A stretch of 64,000 nt of DNA. Source: Acidimicrobiales bacterium (lineage in GTDB: Bacteria > Actinomycetota > Acidimicrobiia > Acidimicrobiales > SZUA-35). The DNA lies in assembly GCA_020630195.1 (NCBI GenBank), contig JAHDBV010000006.1, forward strand, positions 1-64,000. Direction: 5' to 3'. Positions within the stretch are counted from its first letter, which is position 1, and the number at the start of each line of letters is the position of its first letter. The notes beneath the pieces are model-generated. The model was not told the origin of the DNA, ran no database searches, and saw only the letters and a list, made by a program, of their open reading frames with translations. The position numbers and the translations under genes are program-made. This document shows, piece after piece, positions 24,412-33,147 of this stretch.

Positions 24412-24681
24412 CCGGATCCACTCCCGAACCCGCGGGATACACGGGTGAGGCGACTCCGGTCGCGCTGGTCCTTGCGGCCCAAATGACCCCTCACGGACCG
24501 TGGGGAGAACCGCACGACCCCCCAGGTGCACCTCACCCAGGCCCGCTTCGTTCTCCCTGCGTAGATGCCGTTTTCGAAGCGTGTCCACCTCGGCGACACG
24601 GCCGGTGGCCGACCTCACGGACCGCGGCCGACTCCCGATGGAAGGGGCGACAGCATCGCCCCGATGTCGATGGAGCACCCC
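24366..24681. other. 316-base non-coding leader upstream of the glucan operon
   Basis: After the tandem repeat this stretch holds a hairpin at 24488-24505, where CCC plus CACG pair with CGTG plus GGG across a bulge. It also holds a second copy of the CTCACGGACCG sequence at about 24617. It probably contains the promoter and 5' leader of the glycan operon. I could not match it to a c-di-GMP or c-di-AMP riboswitch and see no clear -10/-35 pair. Confidence 0.4.
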
Positions 24682-25278
24682 ATGACCGACCTTCGCCTTC
24701 CCCCCGTGGACCGCACCCCCACCCCCGCACCCACCGTGCGTCTCCAGTCCCGAGACGACGAGACCGTCGATCACGACGACACCGGTGCGCTCGACGTGGT
24801 CGACGAACCGATGGACACGGCCGAGATCGACGACACGACGGCGGAGCTCGCCGACACGATCGCGGACCTCCAGGCGGAGAACGCCGAACTCCAGGCCTAC
24901 CTCGACCGGGTGCTCGAGGCGCTCGCCGCCACGGCGGCCGCCGGCTCGGAGGACATGACCGAACTGCTCGACGATCCGCTCGCGCCGACCCAGTACCACC
25001 GGGCTCCCGGCAGCAGCGCCACCACCACCGTCGAACCCTCCATCGAGCCCGTGGCCCGCTCCGTCGCCGCTCGCCCGTCGGGGCTCGACACCCCCGAGAA
25101 CGAACTCCCCCCTGTGGAACCCGGCGCCGATCCGCTCCCCCGCCGCCGGGCCACCGACCGGATCGAAGCCCGGATCGAGGCGACCCAGCAGGCACTCGGC
25201 GAGCTCATCTACCTCCTCGAGTGTGAGCAGCGGGCTCGCGACGAGTTCGAGTCCGAACCCGGCGGCGACGCCCGATGA
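24682..25278 (+). CDS. first gene of the glucan operon, acidic coiled-coil protein of unknown function
   Basis: The 198-residue protein is not recognised. It is hydrophilic, has no signal peptide or membrane segment, and contains a short coiled-coil (ELADTIADLQAENAELQAYL). A Pro/Glu/Thr-rich middle and a second helical part near the end (RIEARIEATQQALGELIYLL) follow. Starts at 24664, 24670 and 24682 are possible; ATG 24682 has GGAG six bases upstream. Its stop overlaps the ATG of the glycosyltransferase (ATGA), so the two are translationally coupled. A scaffold or assembly role for the synthase is only a guess. Confidence 0.7.
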   Translation: MTDLRLPPVDRTPTPAPTVRLQSRDDETVDHDDTGALDVVDEPMDTAEIDDTTAELADTIADLQAENAELQAYLDRVLEALAATAAAGSEDMTELLDDPLAPTQYHRAPGSSATTTVEPSIEPVARSVAARPSGLDTPENELPPVEPGADPLPRRRATDRIEARIEATQQALGELIYLLECEQRARDEFESEPGGDAR

Positions 25279-27107
25279 TCGGCAAGCGGAAGAACCGTCG
25301 CGCCGCCGACCAGCGGCCGGCCACCGAGACGGCCGAGCTCGCCACCGAGATCGACGGCGACGAGATCGAGGTCATCCGACATCCGTTCGCTCCCCCGCCC
25401 GTCGAACAGCACGACGTGCCCTGGCGTGACTTCCAGCAGTCGACCAAGTTCGCCGTCATCCTCGGCCTCGCGTGCGCCGGCTGGTACCTGACCTTCGTCT
25501 ACGACCGGGCCCACGAGAACTCGCCGCTGCTCTGGGTGCTCACCGTGATCGCCGAGTCGATCGTGGTGCTGCACACCATCGGCATCTGGTCGACCCTCGT
25601 GTCCTACCGGTCCGACATCCCCGAGCCGGAAGACCTCGCCGTCATCCGGCGCTCGCTGCTGACCGGGGAGATCCCGACCCCGGCCACCGACGTCTTCATC
25701 TGCTGCGCCGGTGAGCCGGCCCACCTCACCACCAAGACCGCCATCGCGGCGCGGGACATGCTCCTGCCCCACAACACCTGGATCCTCGACGACGGCAAGA
25801 ACCCGCTGATCCGCCAGATCGCCGACGAACTCGGCATCGGCTACCTCAAGCGCGAGACCAACGCCCATGCGAAGGCCGGCAACGTCAACGCCGCCATCCA
25901 GCGCACGACCGGACGCTTCGCGGTGGTGCTCGACGCCGACCACGTGCCGCGTCCGGACATGCTGACCCAGACGTTGCCCCATCTGATCGCCAACCCGTCG
26001 ATCGCGATGGTGCAGACCCCGCAGACCTACGACATCGCCCCGAACAACATGGTGTCCGAGGGCGCGGCCGTCTCCCAGGAGCTGTTCTACGAGGCGATCA
26101 TGCCGGCGAAGAACGCCTCGAACTCGACGTTCTGCGTGGGCACGAACGTCGTCTACCGCCGGGCGGCCCTCAAGTCGCTCACCACCCGTGAGCCGACCCG
26201 ACGGGAGCGGGCCAAGGCCGGCGCCCGCCGCGACGGGGATCCCGTCGAGCGTCCGATCACCGCACTCGGTGAGGAGTACCCCGAGGGCGGCATCTGGATC
26301 GGCTCGAACTCCGAGGACATCTGGACCTCCCTCGAGTTCCACCGCCGCGGCTGGCGCACGGTGTTCCTGCCGAAGGTGCTCACCCAGGGCCTCACGCCGG
26401 ATCGGCTCGGCGCGTTCATCAAGCAGCAGTTCCGCTGGGCGTCCGGCGGCTGGGAGATCCTGCTGTGGTCGAAGTTGCTGCGCTCTCACCGACTGACGCT
26501 CAGCCAGAAGATCCAGTACATGCTGGTCCCGAGCCACTACGCCCTGTCGGTGGCGACGATCATCTTCGCCTTCATGTCGCCGATCTACCTGTTGGCCGAC
26601 AAGTCGCCGATCTCGGCGAGTGTGTGGGACTGGGCCATCCACTACGTGCCCTTCTACTTCCTCACCGTGGCGGTGCCGTTCCTCCAGGCCGGCAAGATCC
26701 GACCGTCGGCCATCCTCGTGTCGATGGCGGCCGCACCGGCCCACGTGCGGGCGCTGCTCGCCACGGCCATGAAACAGAAGGCCAGCTGGTCGGCCACCAA
26801 CACCCGTGGCGGTCGCTTCAACCCGCGGATCATCGCCCCCCACCTGTTCGTGGCCGCCCTCGGCCTCGTCTCGTTGTTCTTCGGTTGGGCCGTGCCCGGC
26901 CGCAACCCGACCTCGACGCTCATCGCCTCGGGGTTCGTGATCCTGCAGTTCATCATCGTCATGTCGATCCTGTTCGGCGGTATCCGCTCCGAGCGCCAGG
27001 CCCGCGAGGCCGAAGAGCTCGAGCCGACCGACGAAGAGACCCTCGCCATGCTGCGCGACTACCTCGCCCACCACGAGAAAGCCCCGACCGATGCCCTCCC
27101 CGTCTGA
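25275..27107 (+). CDS. processive family-2 glycosyltransferase, candidate beta-1,3-glucan (curdlan-like) synthase
   Basis: The 610-residue membrane protein resembles BcsA and curdlan synthase CrdS. Two N-terminal hydrophobic helices precede a GT2 domain with ILDDGKNPLI, AKAGNVNAAI, VVLDADHVPRPD (the DxD type), a SED in place of TED (GSNSEDIWTSLEFHRRGW) and QQFRW of the Q(Q/R)xRW motif. Several C-terminal membrane helices would form the translocation channel. I see no PilZ domain. Activity would transfer glucose from UDP-glucose and extrude the chain. The operon ends with a GH81 endo-beta-1,3-glucanase, which argues for a beta-1,3-glucan rather than cellulose; the linkage cannot be read from the sequence itself. 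The start overlaps the previous stop; the 3' end overlaps the next gene by 17 bases. Confidence 0.85.
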   Translation: MIGKRKNRRAADQRPATETAELATEIDGDEIEVIRHPFAPPPVEQHDVPWRDFQQSTKFAVILGLACAGWYLTFVYDRAHENSPLLWVLTVIAESIVVLHTIGIWSTLVSYRSDIPEPEDLAVIRRSLLTGEIPTPATDVFICCAGEPAHLTTKTAIAARDMLLPHNTWILDDGKNPLIRQIADELGIGYLKRETNAHAKAGNVNAAIQRTTGRFAVVLDADHVPRPDMLTQTLPHLIANPSIAMVQTPQTYDIAPNNMVSEGAAVSQELFYEAIMPAKNASNSTFCVGTNVVYRRAALKSLTTREPTRRERAKAGARRDGDPVERPITALGEEYPEGGIWIGSNSEDIWTSLEFHRRGWRTVFLPKVLTQGLTPDRLGAFIKQQFRWASGGWEILLWSKLLRSHRLTLSQKIQYMLVPSHYALSVATIIFAFMSPIYLLADKSPISASVWDWAIHYVPFYFLTVAVPFLQAGKIRPSAILVSMAAAPAHVRALLATAMKQKASWSATNTRGGRFNPRIIAPHLFVAALGLVSLFFGWAVPGRNPTSTLIASGFVILQFIIVMSILFGGIRSERQAREAEELEPTDEETLAMLRDYLAHHEKAPTDALPV

Positions 27108-28077
27108 TCTCGACAAGCTCCTGGCCGAAGGGCGGGGCCTGCAGCAGCAGACCCGCACCGGCGTCCGCACGGGCCGCCGGGCCTCCGATCCGGTCGTCAC
27201 CGAGAGCGATCCCGCGATCGTGCTCGACGGCAACGGCGGCGGTGCGCCGGTGATCCAGTACGTCGCCGCGCCGGTCGAGGCCGCCCCGGCCGGGCCCCGC
27301 GCCACCACCAACCTGCAGGCGACCTGGATCGATCCCGAGGAGATGCCCTTCACCCCCGTGCCGAAACCCGGCAACACGGTGGCGTCGCGGATCTTCTCGC
27401 TGTTCGTGGCCGCCGTCTTCCTCGGTGTGCTCGGTTGGCTGATCATCCCGGAGGTCTCGTTCCGGATCCGGACGGCCGACTCGGTGACGCTGAACGACGG
27501 CATCCTCACCGCGCAGGCCGTGCCGCTGGCCCCGATCCGTCCGGCGATCGTCGACGAGGTCTACGTCTCGGCCGCCGACCTGCGCGACTCGGTGCTGCCG
27601 GCGGGCACGCCGATCGCCCGTCTCGAGTCGATGACCATCGACGGCGAAGGCATCGAGACCTACGACATCTCCGCCCCGTTCGACGCCCGCTTCGTGTCGA
27701 TCGACACCCTCGAGGGTGCCGTCACGTTGCCGGGCACCCCCGTCGCCACGGTGTTCGACCCGACCGCGATGTACGTCATCGCCGCGGTCCGTCCGGAGAC
27801 GCTCGACTCGCTGCGTCGGGGCATGCTCGTGGAGCTCCGCTCCTCCGCACTCGACGGCACCATTCCGGGCGAGTTGATCTCGGCGGTGCCGCTGCTCGGC
27901 ACCGAGCACGAACCGACCACATCCGAGCTCGTGAACGTGCGGATCCGTCCGGATGCCGACGCGATGGCCGACCTCGTCCCGGGCATCCGCTTCGAGGCCC
28001 GTATCGACCTGTCCTCCGCGCCGGAGGACGCACCGCCGATCGTGTTCACCGACGCCGACCACGTCGTCGCCGAGTGA
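27091..28077 (+). CDS. HlyD/Alg44-like membrane-fusion protein of the glucan operon
   Basis: The 328-residue protein has a ~100-residue cytoplasmic N-terminus rich in Gly, Arg and Pro, and one transmembrane helix (FSLFVAAVFLGVLGWLII). An extracytoplasmic part follows that looks like a barrel-sandwich/membrane-fusion fold. It has NDGILTAQAVPLAPIRPAIVDEVYVS, LPAGTPIARLESM and DISAPFDARFVSIDT, followed by the adaptor-like VRPETLDSLRRGM. In cellulose and alginate systems such partners (BcsB-like, Alg44) guide the polymer out. Here the same role is inferred from position. It overlaps the glycosyltransferase by 17 bases and the GH81 gene by one. Confidence 0.72.
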   Translation: MPSPSDLDKLLAEGRGLQQQTRTGVRTGRRASDPVVTESDPAIVLDGNGGGAPVIQYVAAPVEAAPAGPRATTNLQATWIDPEEMPFTPVPKPGNTVASRIFSLFVAAVFLGVLGWLIIPEVSFRIRTADSVTLNDGILTAQAVPLAPIRPAIVDEVYVSAADLRDSVLPAGTPIARLESMTIDGEGIETYDISAPFDARFVSIDTLEGAVTLPGTPVATVFDPTAMYVIAAVRPETLDSLRRGMLVELRSSALDGTIPGELISAVPLLGTEHEPTTSELVNVRIRPDADAMADLVPGIRFEARIDLSSAPEDAPPIVFTDADHVVAE

Positions 28078-30137
28078 TGATGTCCGAGGCACGCCTGGCC
28101 GCCGGCATGGGCGGGGCCGTGGTGGTCCTGGCCGCTGCCGGCTGGCTCCTCGGTCGGGCGGCCACACCCGACGTGCCACCGGCCCCGCTGCCCATGGAGA
28201 TCGTGATGGACGAGGGCACCGCCGATCGTGCCGTCGCCCCGGTGGTCCAGGGGCGCGCGCTCGCCCCCACGCCGTCGGAGAACCGCGCCCCCGAACCGAC
28301 CGCCTGGGCGGGTGGTGACGGGGGCGTGCCCACCGCCACGTGGTGGTCGGCGCTGGCCGCCCCCACCGACGACGCCACCACCGTGTGGGCCCAACCCCTG
28401 GCGTTGCGCTGGGAGGACGAGACCCTCGCCGTGTCGCTCCGGGGTCCGGAGGCCTCCGGCGAGTTCGAGGGCGTCACGTTCACGCCGTTCGTGCCGACGC
28501 TGCGGTTGACGGGAACGCTCGCCGAGCGTCCCGACGTCGTCGATGCCGGACCACTCCACGTCCGTCTCGCCACCGACGCGGCCACGCTCACCCTCGCCCA
28601 GGGCATGCCGGTCATCGAGATCGACCTCGTCGACGGCGCCGAGCCGGCGGTGATCGAGATCCCCGGGATCTCCCCCGACACCACCGCCTTCGCCGGCGGG
28701 GTGCACATCCGTGGCGCCGAGGGCACCTGGACGATCGCGGGTGCGGACGTCGCCTCGATCGACGGCGTCCGTGTCGAACTCCGACCCGAGGGCGACCGGA
28801 TCGTGCTCGCCCCCATGCCCGGCGACGCCGACCTCACCGCCTGGGAGGCCTCGCTCGCCTCCGCCGTGGCCGCACCACTGATGGGCAGCGACGAAGCCCT
28901 CTCGCTCGACCCCGACGGGGCGGCACGCCAGGTGCTGACCTGGGACCGTGGCGCCGGTGTCGGGCCGATCGCCTGGCCCGACGACCGGCTCGACGAACTC
29001 GTCGACGCACCCGAGCCGATCGGACACCTCGACTCGGCCCTCGGACGGATGACCGTGTTCGCCGCCGGCCGTCTGACGGTGCGGGCGGCGGCGGTCGACA
29101 CGTCCTTCACCCCCGACGGCATCACCGATCCCGGCGCCCTCGTCGCCGCGATCGAGACCGACCTCGAGAACGCCCCCGCCCCGACCGCCGGGTCGTACTT
29201 CGGGGGGAAGCGGCTCTGGTACCACGCCCGCCTGGCCGACCTCGCCACGGCGGCGGGCGCCCCGGAGCTGGCCGATCGGGCCCTCGAGGTCGTGCGCGAC
29301 GGCCTCGCCGACCTCGCCGACCCCACCGCCGAGCCCCGGCTCACCTGGAACGACGAGTGGGGTGCGGTGGTCATGGTGCCCGCCGAGTTCGGCTCCGACG
29401 TCGAACTCAACGACCACCAGCTGCAGTACGGCTACTGGGTCGCGGCCGCCGCCGTGCTCGCCGAACACGATCCGGTGGGCACCGACGCCTTCCGTGAACT
29501 CGTCGACGTGCTCGCCGCCGATCTCGGCGGGGCCGACGCCGCGCCGCCCGACACCTCGGCCCGGGCCGACGGTCTGGCCGACCACCGCATCTGGTCGGCC
29601 TATCACGGCCACGGCTGGGCGTCGGGCCTGGCCCGCTTCGCCGACGGCAACAACCTCGAGTCGATCTCGGAGTCGAGCTTCGCCTGGTGGGCGGTCGCCC
29701 GGTGGCGCCTCGCCACCGATCGTGACGACGCGGCGGTCGAGACACAACTCGCACGATTCACGATCGAGACCCATCGCGGCGCCGACCGGTGGTTGCCGAC
29801 CGGCCCGGTGGCCGGGCGCCCCTGGTCTGGCGTGGTGTGGGCCGCGAAGTCCGACCCCTCGACGTGGTTCCACGCGAGCCCCGAAGCCGCCCTCGGGATC
29901 CGTCTGCTGCCGCTCGGGCCGAACAGCCTCGCCCGCTACTCCACCGACGGGGCCGTGGAGGCCGCCGAACGTCGCTGGGCCTGGTGTGCGGGCCACGGCG
30001 GGTGCGCAGACCTGTGGCCGGGCCTGCTCGGCTCCGACGCCGTCGTCGCCGGCGCCCCCGAACCCGTCCTCGGTGCCGAACCGGAAACGGGCACCGGCAC
30101 GGCCGTGCTCGAGTGGTGGCGTCAGCGCTGGGGCTGA
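28077..30137 (+). CDS. membrane-anchored GH81 endo-beta-1,3-glucanase
   Basis: The ~686-residue protein has an N-terminal uncleaved-type helix (AGMGGAVVVLAAAGWLLG), a Pro-rich linker, a beta-rich region and a C-terminal catalytic region. The latter contains GH81 hallmarks: YFGGKRLWYHARLADLA, EFGSDVELNDHQLQYGYWVAAA, HGWASGLARFADGNNLESISESSFAWW and FHASPEAALGIRLLPLG. The Asp of LNDH and the Glu residues of NNLESISE match the active-site positions as I recall them. GH81 enzymes cut beta-1,3-glucan endolytically. Together with the synthase it would trim or release the product, as BcsZ does for cellulose. The start has two consecutive ATGs; the first shares its A with the preceding TGA. Confidence 0.82.
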   Translation: MMSEARLAAGMGGAVVVLAAAGWLLGRAATPDVPPAPLPMEIVMDEGTADRAVAPVVQGRALAPTPSENRAPEPTAWAGGDGGVPTATWWSALAAPTDDATTVWAQPLALRWEDETLAVSLRGPEASGEFEGVTFTPFVPTLRLTGTLAERPDVVDAGPLHVRLATDAATLTLAQGMPVIEIDLVDGAEPAVIEIPGISPDTTAFAGGVHIRGAEGTWTIAGADVASIDGVRVELRPEGDRIVLAPMPGDADLTAWEASLASAVAAPLMGSDEALSLDPDGAARQVLTWDRGAGVGPIAWPDDRLDELVDAPEPIGHLDSALGRMTVFAAGRLTVRAAAVDTSFTPDGITDPGALVAAIETDLENAPAPTAGSYFGGKRLWYHARLADLATAAGAPELADRALEVVRDGLADLADPTAEPRLTWNDEWGAVVMVPAEFGSDVELNDHQLQYGYWVAAAAVLAEHDPVGTDAFRELVDVLAADLGGADAAPPDTSARADGLADHRIWSAYHGHGWASGLARFADGNNLESISESSFAWWAVARWRLATDRDDAAVETQLARFTIETHRGADRWLPTGPVAGRPWSGVVWAAKSDPSTWFHASPEAALGIRLLPLGPNSLARYSTDGAVEAAERRWAWCAGHGGCADLWPGLLGSDAVVAGAPEPVLGAEPETGTGTAVLEWWRQRWG

Positions 30138-30140
30138 TCC

Positions 30141-31391
30141 TCAGTCGGTCGTCGGATCGGGCTCGGTGAGACCCCGGGCGACGACGATCGCCACGAGAAC
30201 GAGCGCGAGCGGCACGGCGATCACGGCCGCCTCGGCCCACCCCGCCGCATCGAGTACACCGGCGAGCGGGGGCCCGATGAGCCCGCCGACGCCGACCGAC
30301 AGGAACATGAGCCCGAGCACGCGGCCGGGAGGCCAACGCGGGAACAACACGAGCATGACCTCCGGGGCGATCGCCACGAACCCGCCGTAGGCGACACCGA
30401 GCACGACCGCGAAGACGGTGAGCAGCGCCACGTCACCTCCGGCGACCGCCCACAGGGCGAAGGCGACGACCATCGCGGCCAGGGCGCTGCGGAACACCCG
30501 GATCGCCCCGAGACGTCGCGCCAGCCCGGTGAGCCCGAGCCGCCCGACGATCGAGGCGAGCCCCACGAGGCCGAGCGTGCGGGCGGCGGTGCCACCGTCG
30601 ACGCCGTTGCGCTCGGCGAACGGGATCACGAACCCGAAGGCGATGTAGAGCCCGATCCCGAACAGCATCGAGACCACGAACACCCGCCGGAACACCGGGT
30701 CACGGGCGATCTCGACGTTGCGGATGCGGAGCGGTGCGGGCCCGGACCTCGCCGGCGGACGGGGCACGGTGGCGAGGCCGAACACGAACGCCGCCGCGGC
30801 GATCACGGCCAACCAGCGATAGGCGGTGCGCCACCCGTGGTCGGAGATGAGCGCATCGGCGAGGGGCACGAGCACGAGCGTGCCGAGCCCGTTCCCGGTG
30901 GCGACCACCCCGAGCGCAGTGACCCGCTGCCGGTCGAAGAGGCCACCGATCACGGCCGTGAGGGGAGCGACGAAGAGACCACCGCCGAGCCCCATCCCGA
31001 GTCCGACGGTGAGGTAGGCCGCCTCGATGCGGTCGACCGAGGCGGTCGCGAGCAACGAGGCGACGAACAGGGCACCACCCGCAGCGAGCAACGGGCGGGG
31101 TCCCACCCGGTCGAACCAGGCACCGGAGGCGGCGCCGAACCCGAAGAAACCGAGCAGCGTCAGGCCGAAGATCAGTGCGGTCGGGCCCGACCCGGCGTCG
31201 AACTCGGCCCGGATCTCGTCGAAGAACGCCCCGAACGTGTAGACGATCCCGAACGCCACGCCGTTGGCGATCGCCGCCCCGACACAGGCGAGCCAGGCCC
31301 TGCCCGAGTCGCGCCGCAGACCGGCCGGCGGCGATCGGGGTGTGGGGATCGAGGAGATGACCGCATTCTCCCCGATCCCCCGATCGGCCAC
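30141..31391 (-). CDS. major facilitator superfamily transporter
   Basis: The ~416-residue protein has about twelve hydrophobic helices in two halves with a central loop. The first half contains GVAFGIVYTFGAFFDEI and the MFS loop motif GAWFDRVGPRPLL; LGMGLGGGLFVAPLTAVIGGLFDRQR resembles the monocarboxylate/oxalate-formate antiporter group. The substrate is unknown. The start is uncertain: GTG 31391 is the first plausible codon after the upstream molybdoenzyme stop, while ATG 31484 would overlap that gene by 29 bases. It converges with the GH81 gene with only three bases between stops. Confidence 0.82.
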   Translation of the reverse strand: MADRGIGENAVISSIPTPRSPPAGLRRDSGRAWLACVGAAIANGVAFGIVYTFGAFFDEIRAEFDAGSGPTALIFGLTLLGFFGFGAASGAWFDRVGPRPLLAAGGALFVASLLATASVDRIEAAYLTVGLGMGLGGGLFVAPLTAVIGGLFDRQRVTALGVVATGNGLGTLVLVPLADALISDHGWRTAYRWLAVIAAAAFVFGLATVPRPPARSGPAPLRIRNVEIARDPVFRRVFVVSMLFGIGLYIAFGFVIPFAERNGVDGGTAARTLGLVGLASIVGRLGLTGLARRLGAIRVFRSALAAMVVAFALWAVAGGDVALLTVFAVVLGVAYGGFVAIAPEVMLVLFPRWPPGRVLGLMFLSVGVGGLIGPPLAGVLDAAGWAEAAVIAVPLALVLVAIVVARGLTEPDPTTD

Positions 31392-31455
31392 CAGCGGGAG
31401 CCGGGGCCGAACGATCGGTCCCGGTCCGTCCGCGACGGACCGGGTGGGACCCCGC

Positions 31456-32277
31456 CTAGAAGCCGGCGTCCCAGGTGTAGCCACGCTCGGCCCAGAAGTC
31501 CCGGGGCCGGTCGTTGGTGAAGCGGATCAGACCGATGCGCTTGATCGACTTCACGCCGTACTTGTGGGGCGTCGCGAGCCGCAGCGGGGCTCCGTGGAGC
31601 TGCGTGAGCGGCTCACCGTTGAGATGGGTCACGAGCAACGTCTGTGCGTTGAGCATCGTCTCGCGGTCCATCCCGACGTAGTAGTCCCCGTCGGGGGTCT
31701 CCATCGCCACGTACTCGTAGTCCTCGGCGACACCGAGTCGCTGGACGAAGTCGGCGAACCGCACCCCGGTCCAGCGGGGCTTGGCCGACCAGCCCTCGAT
31801 GCACTTGTGCTCGACCACGTGGTCGACCGGCTCGAGTCCGTCGAGGAGCTCGAGACCACCGGTGGTGATGGCCGCACCATCGAGCCCGACCACCCGCATC
31901 TGCCAGGCGTCGAGGTCGATCTCGTCACGGACGCCGTGGCGACCGTTGACCCGGATGTCGGTGGCTTCGTCGAGGGCGAAGGTCGGGGCGAGCTTCGAAC
32001 GGTCGCCGATCCTCGTCCAGAGGCCTTCGTTGAACTCGTACCCCCGACGGAGCACGTCGGGGATGTTGCCGTCTTCGGGGCGTCCCTGGAGCACACGCCA
32101 CCCACCGAATCCGGCGGCCGCGCCGGCGAGCCCGGTGAGGAAGGACCGCCGGCTGCGGGTGCGGTGTTCGGCGGCGGAGCGGACCACCACGGGATCACCG
32201 AGGTGGGAGGTGGGGAGCCCGTCGACGCCGTCGTCGGTGGCGGGCCCGGTCTCGTGGGTCGGGTTCGACTCGTTCAT
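31456..32277 (-). CDS. MsrP/sulfite oxidase-like molybdopterin-dependent oxidoreductase with Tat signal
   Basis: The 273-residue protein has a twin-arginine motif (SRRSFLTGLAG) about 44 residues in, so it is exported folded by Tat. The Oxidored_molyb domain follows, with the molybdenum-ligating Cys in EHKCIEGWS, then RFADFVQRLG, GDYYVGMDRETML and LHGAPLRLATPHKYGVKSIKRI. This is the MsrP (YedY)/sulfite oxidase fold without a dimerisation domain. It may reduce methionine sulfoxide or another S/N-oxide at the cell surface. Its ATG overlaps the stop of the cytochrome b gene (ATGA), which probably supplies electrons. Confidence 0.88.
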   Translation of the reverse strand: MNESNPTHETGPATDDGVDGLPTSHLGDPVVVRSAAEHRTRSRRSFLTGLAGAAAGFGGWRVLQGRPEDGNIPDVLRRGYEFNEGLWTRIGDRSKLAPTFALDEATDIRVNGRHGVRDEIDLDAWQMRVVGLDGAAITTGGLELLDGLEPVDHVVEHKCIEGWSAKPRWTGVRFADFVQRLGVAEDYEYVAMETPDGDYYVGMDRETMLNAQTLLVTHLNGEPLTQLHGAPLRLATPHKYGVKSIKRIGLIRFTNDRPRDFWAERGYTWDAGF

Positions 32278-33059
32278 CGTGCGACCTCCTCGGTCTCGGC
32301 ATCGACGCTCGGGGCGGCGTTCGCCTCCGGCCGCAGAGCGTCCCGGGTGGTGCGTTCGTAGCCCGTCACCATCGACCAGAAGTTCGCGAAGCCCGACCGC
32401 ACCACCTGGAGGATGTGGACCCCGAAGAACAACAGGAAGCCGATCGTCGAGGCGAAGTGCACGGTGCGGGCCGACTCGTAGCCGCCGAGTGCGGCGGTGA
32501 GGAACGAGAGCTGCGTCGGGGCGAAGATCGCCAAGCCGCTCACGATCACCGTGACACCGAGGAACAACACCCCGCCGTAGGCGACGCGTTGGGCCGCGTT
32601 GTAGCGGCCGAGCTGGGGCGGCGCCGTCTTGCGCAGGTGGAGGTCGTGGGCGACGACCGCGCCGACCTGGCGCAGGTCGGTCGGGGTCGGGATGACCTGA
32701 CGCCAGTCGCCGGAGCGCCAGAGATGCACGCCGTAGGCGATGCCGTTGATGGTGAACAGCCACCCGAAGGTGAAGTGGAAGGCCATGCCGCGGGCCAGCC
32801 GGCGCTCGAGCCCGAGGTTCTCGTTGAACCAGTCGGGGAAGAGGTCGAACCAGTGCCAACCGATGAGGCCGATCCCCACGCCGTAGGGGTCACGCAGGTC
32901 GGCCCAGTAGATGCGCAGGCCCGACCAGATCATGATCGTGAGCAGCGGGAAGTTGATCCAGTGCATCCAGCGGCTGGCCCGTGTGTGCTTGCGCACGAGG
33001 ACGACCTCGTCGTCCGGGGGCCGGGCCTCCGCGGGGGCGTCGGGCAGTGTGGCGGTCAT
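32274..33059 (-). CDS. membrane cytochrome b, electron donor of the adjacent molybdoenzyme
   Basis: The ~261-residue protein has four or more hydrophobic helices with His residues placed for b-type haem: RWMHWINF, IGWHWFDLF, MAFHFTFGW and HFASTIGFLLFFGVHILQVV. This fits the cytochrome b561/thiosulfate reductase cytochrome b N-terminal family. It is distinct from the six-helix MsrQ that partners E. coli MsrP. Coupling with the Tat molybdoprotein through ATGA overlap indicates a two-subunit membrane oxidoreductase oxidising quinol. ATG 33059 was chosen as the start before MTATLPD; the longer frame upstream is not convincing. Confidence 0.85.
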   Translation of the reverse strand: MTATLPDAPAEARPPDDEVVLVRKHTRASRWMHWINFPLLTIMIWSGLRIYWADLRDPYGVGIGLIGWHWFDLFPDWFNENLGLERRLARGMAFHFTFGWLFTINGIAYGVHLWRSGDWRQVIPTPTDLRQVGAVVAHDLHLRKTAPPQLGRYNAAQRVAYGGVLFLGVTVIVSGLAIFAPTQLSFLTAALGGYESARTVHFASTIGFLLFFGVHILQVVRSGFANFWSMVTGYERTTRDALRPEANAAPSVDAETEEVAR

Positions 33060-33147
33060 GTCGGTACCCAACCACACCGGGGGCGTGAGGTATTCGATGC
33101 TGTCGGGTTCGTTCCGCATTCGTTCACCGAACGCGCGCCGGGCGGGG

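Noticed and set aside
24430-24681. Possible c-di-GMP or c-di-AMP riboswitch in the glucan operon leader
   Set aside because: Only a simple hairpin is visible; none of the conserved riboswitch core sequences could be matched.
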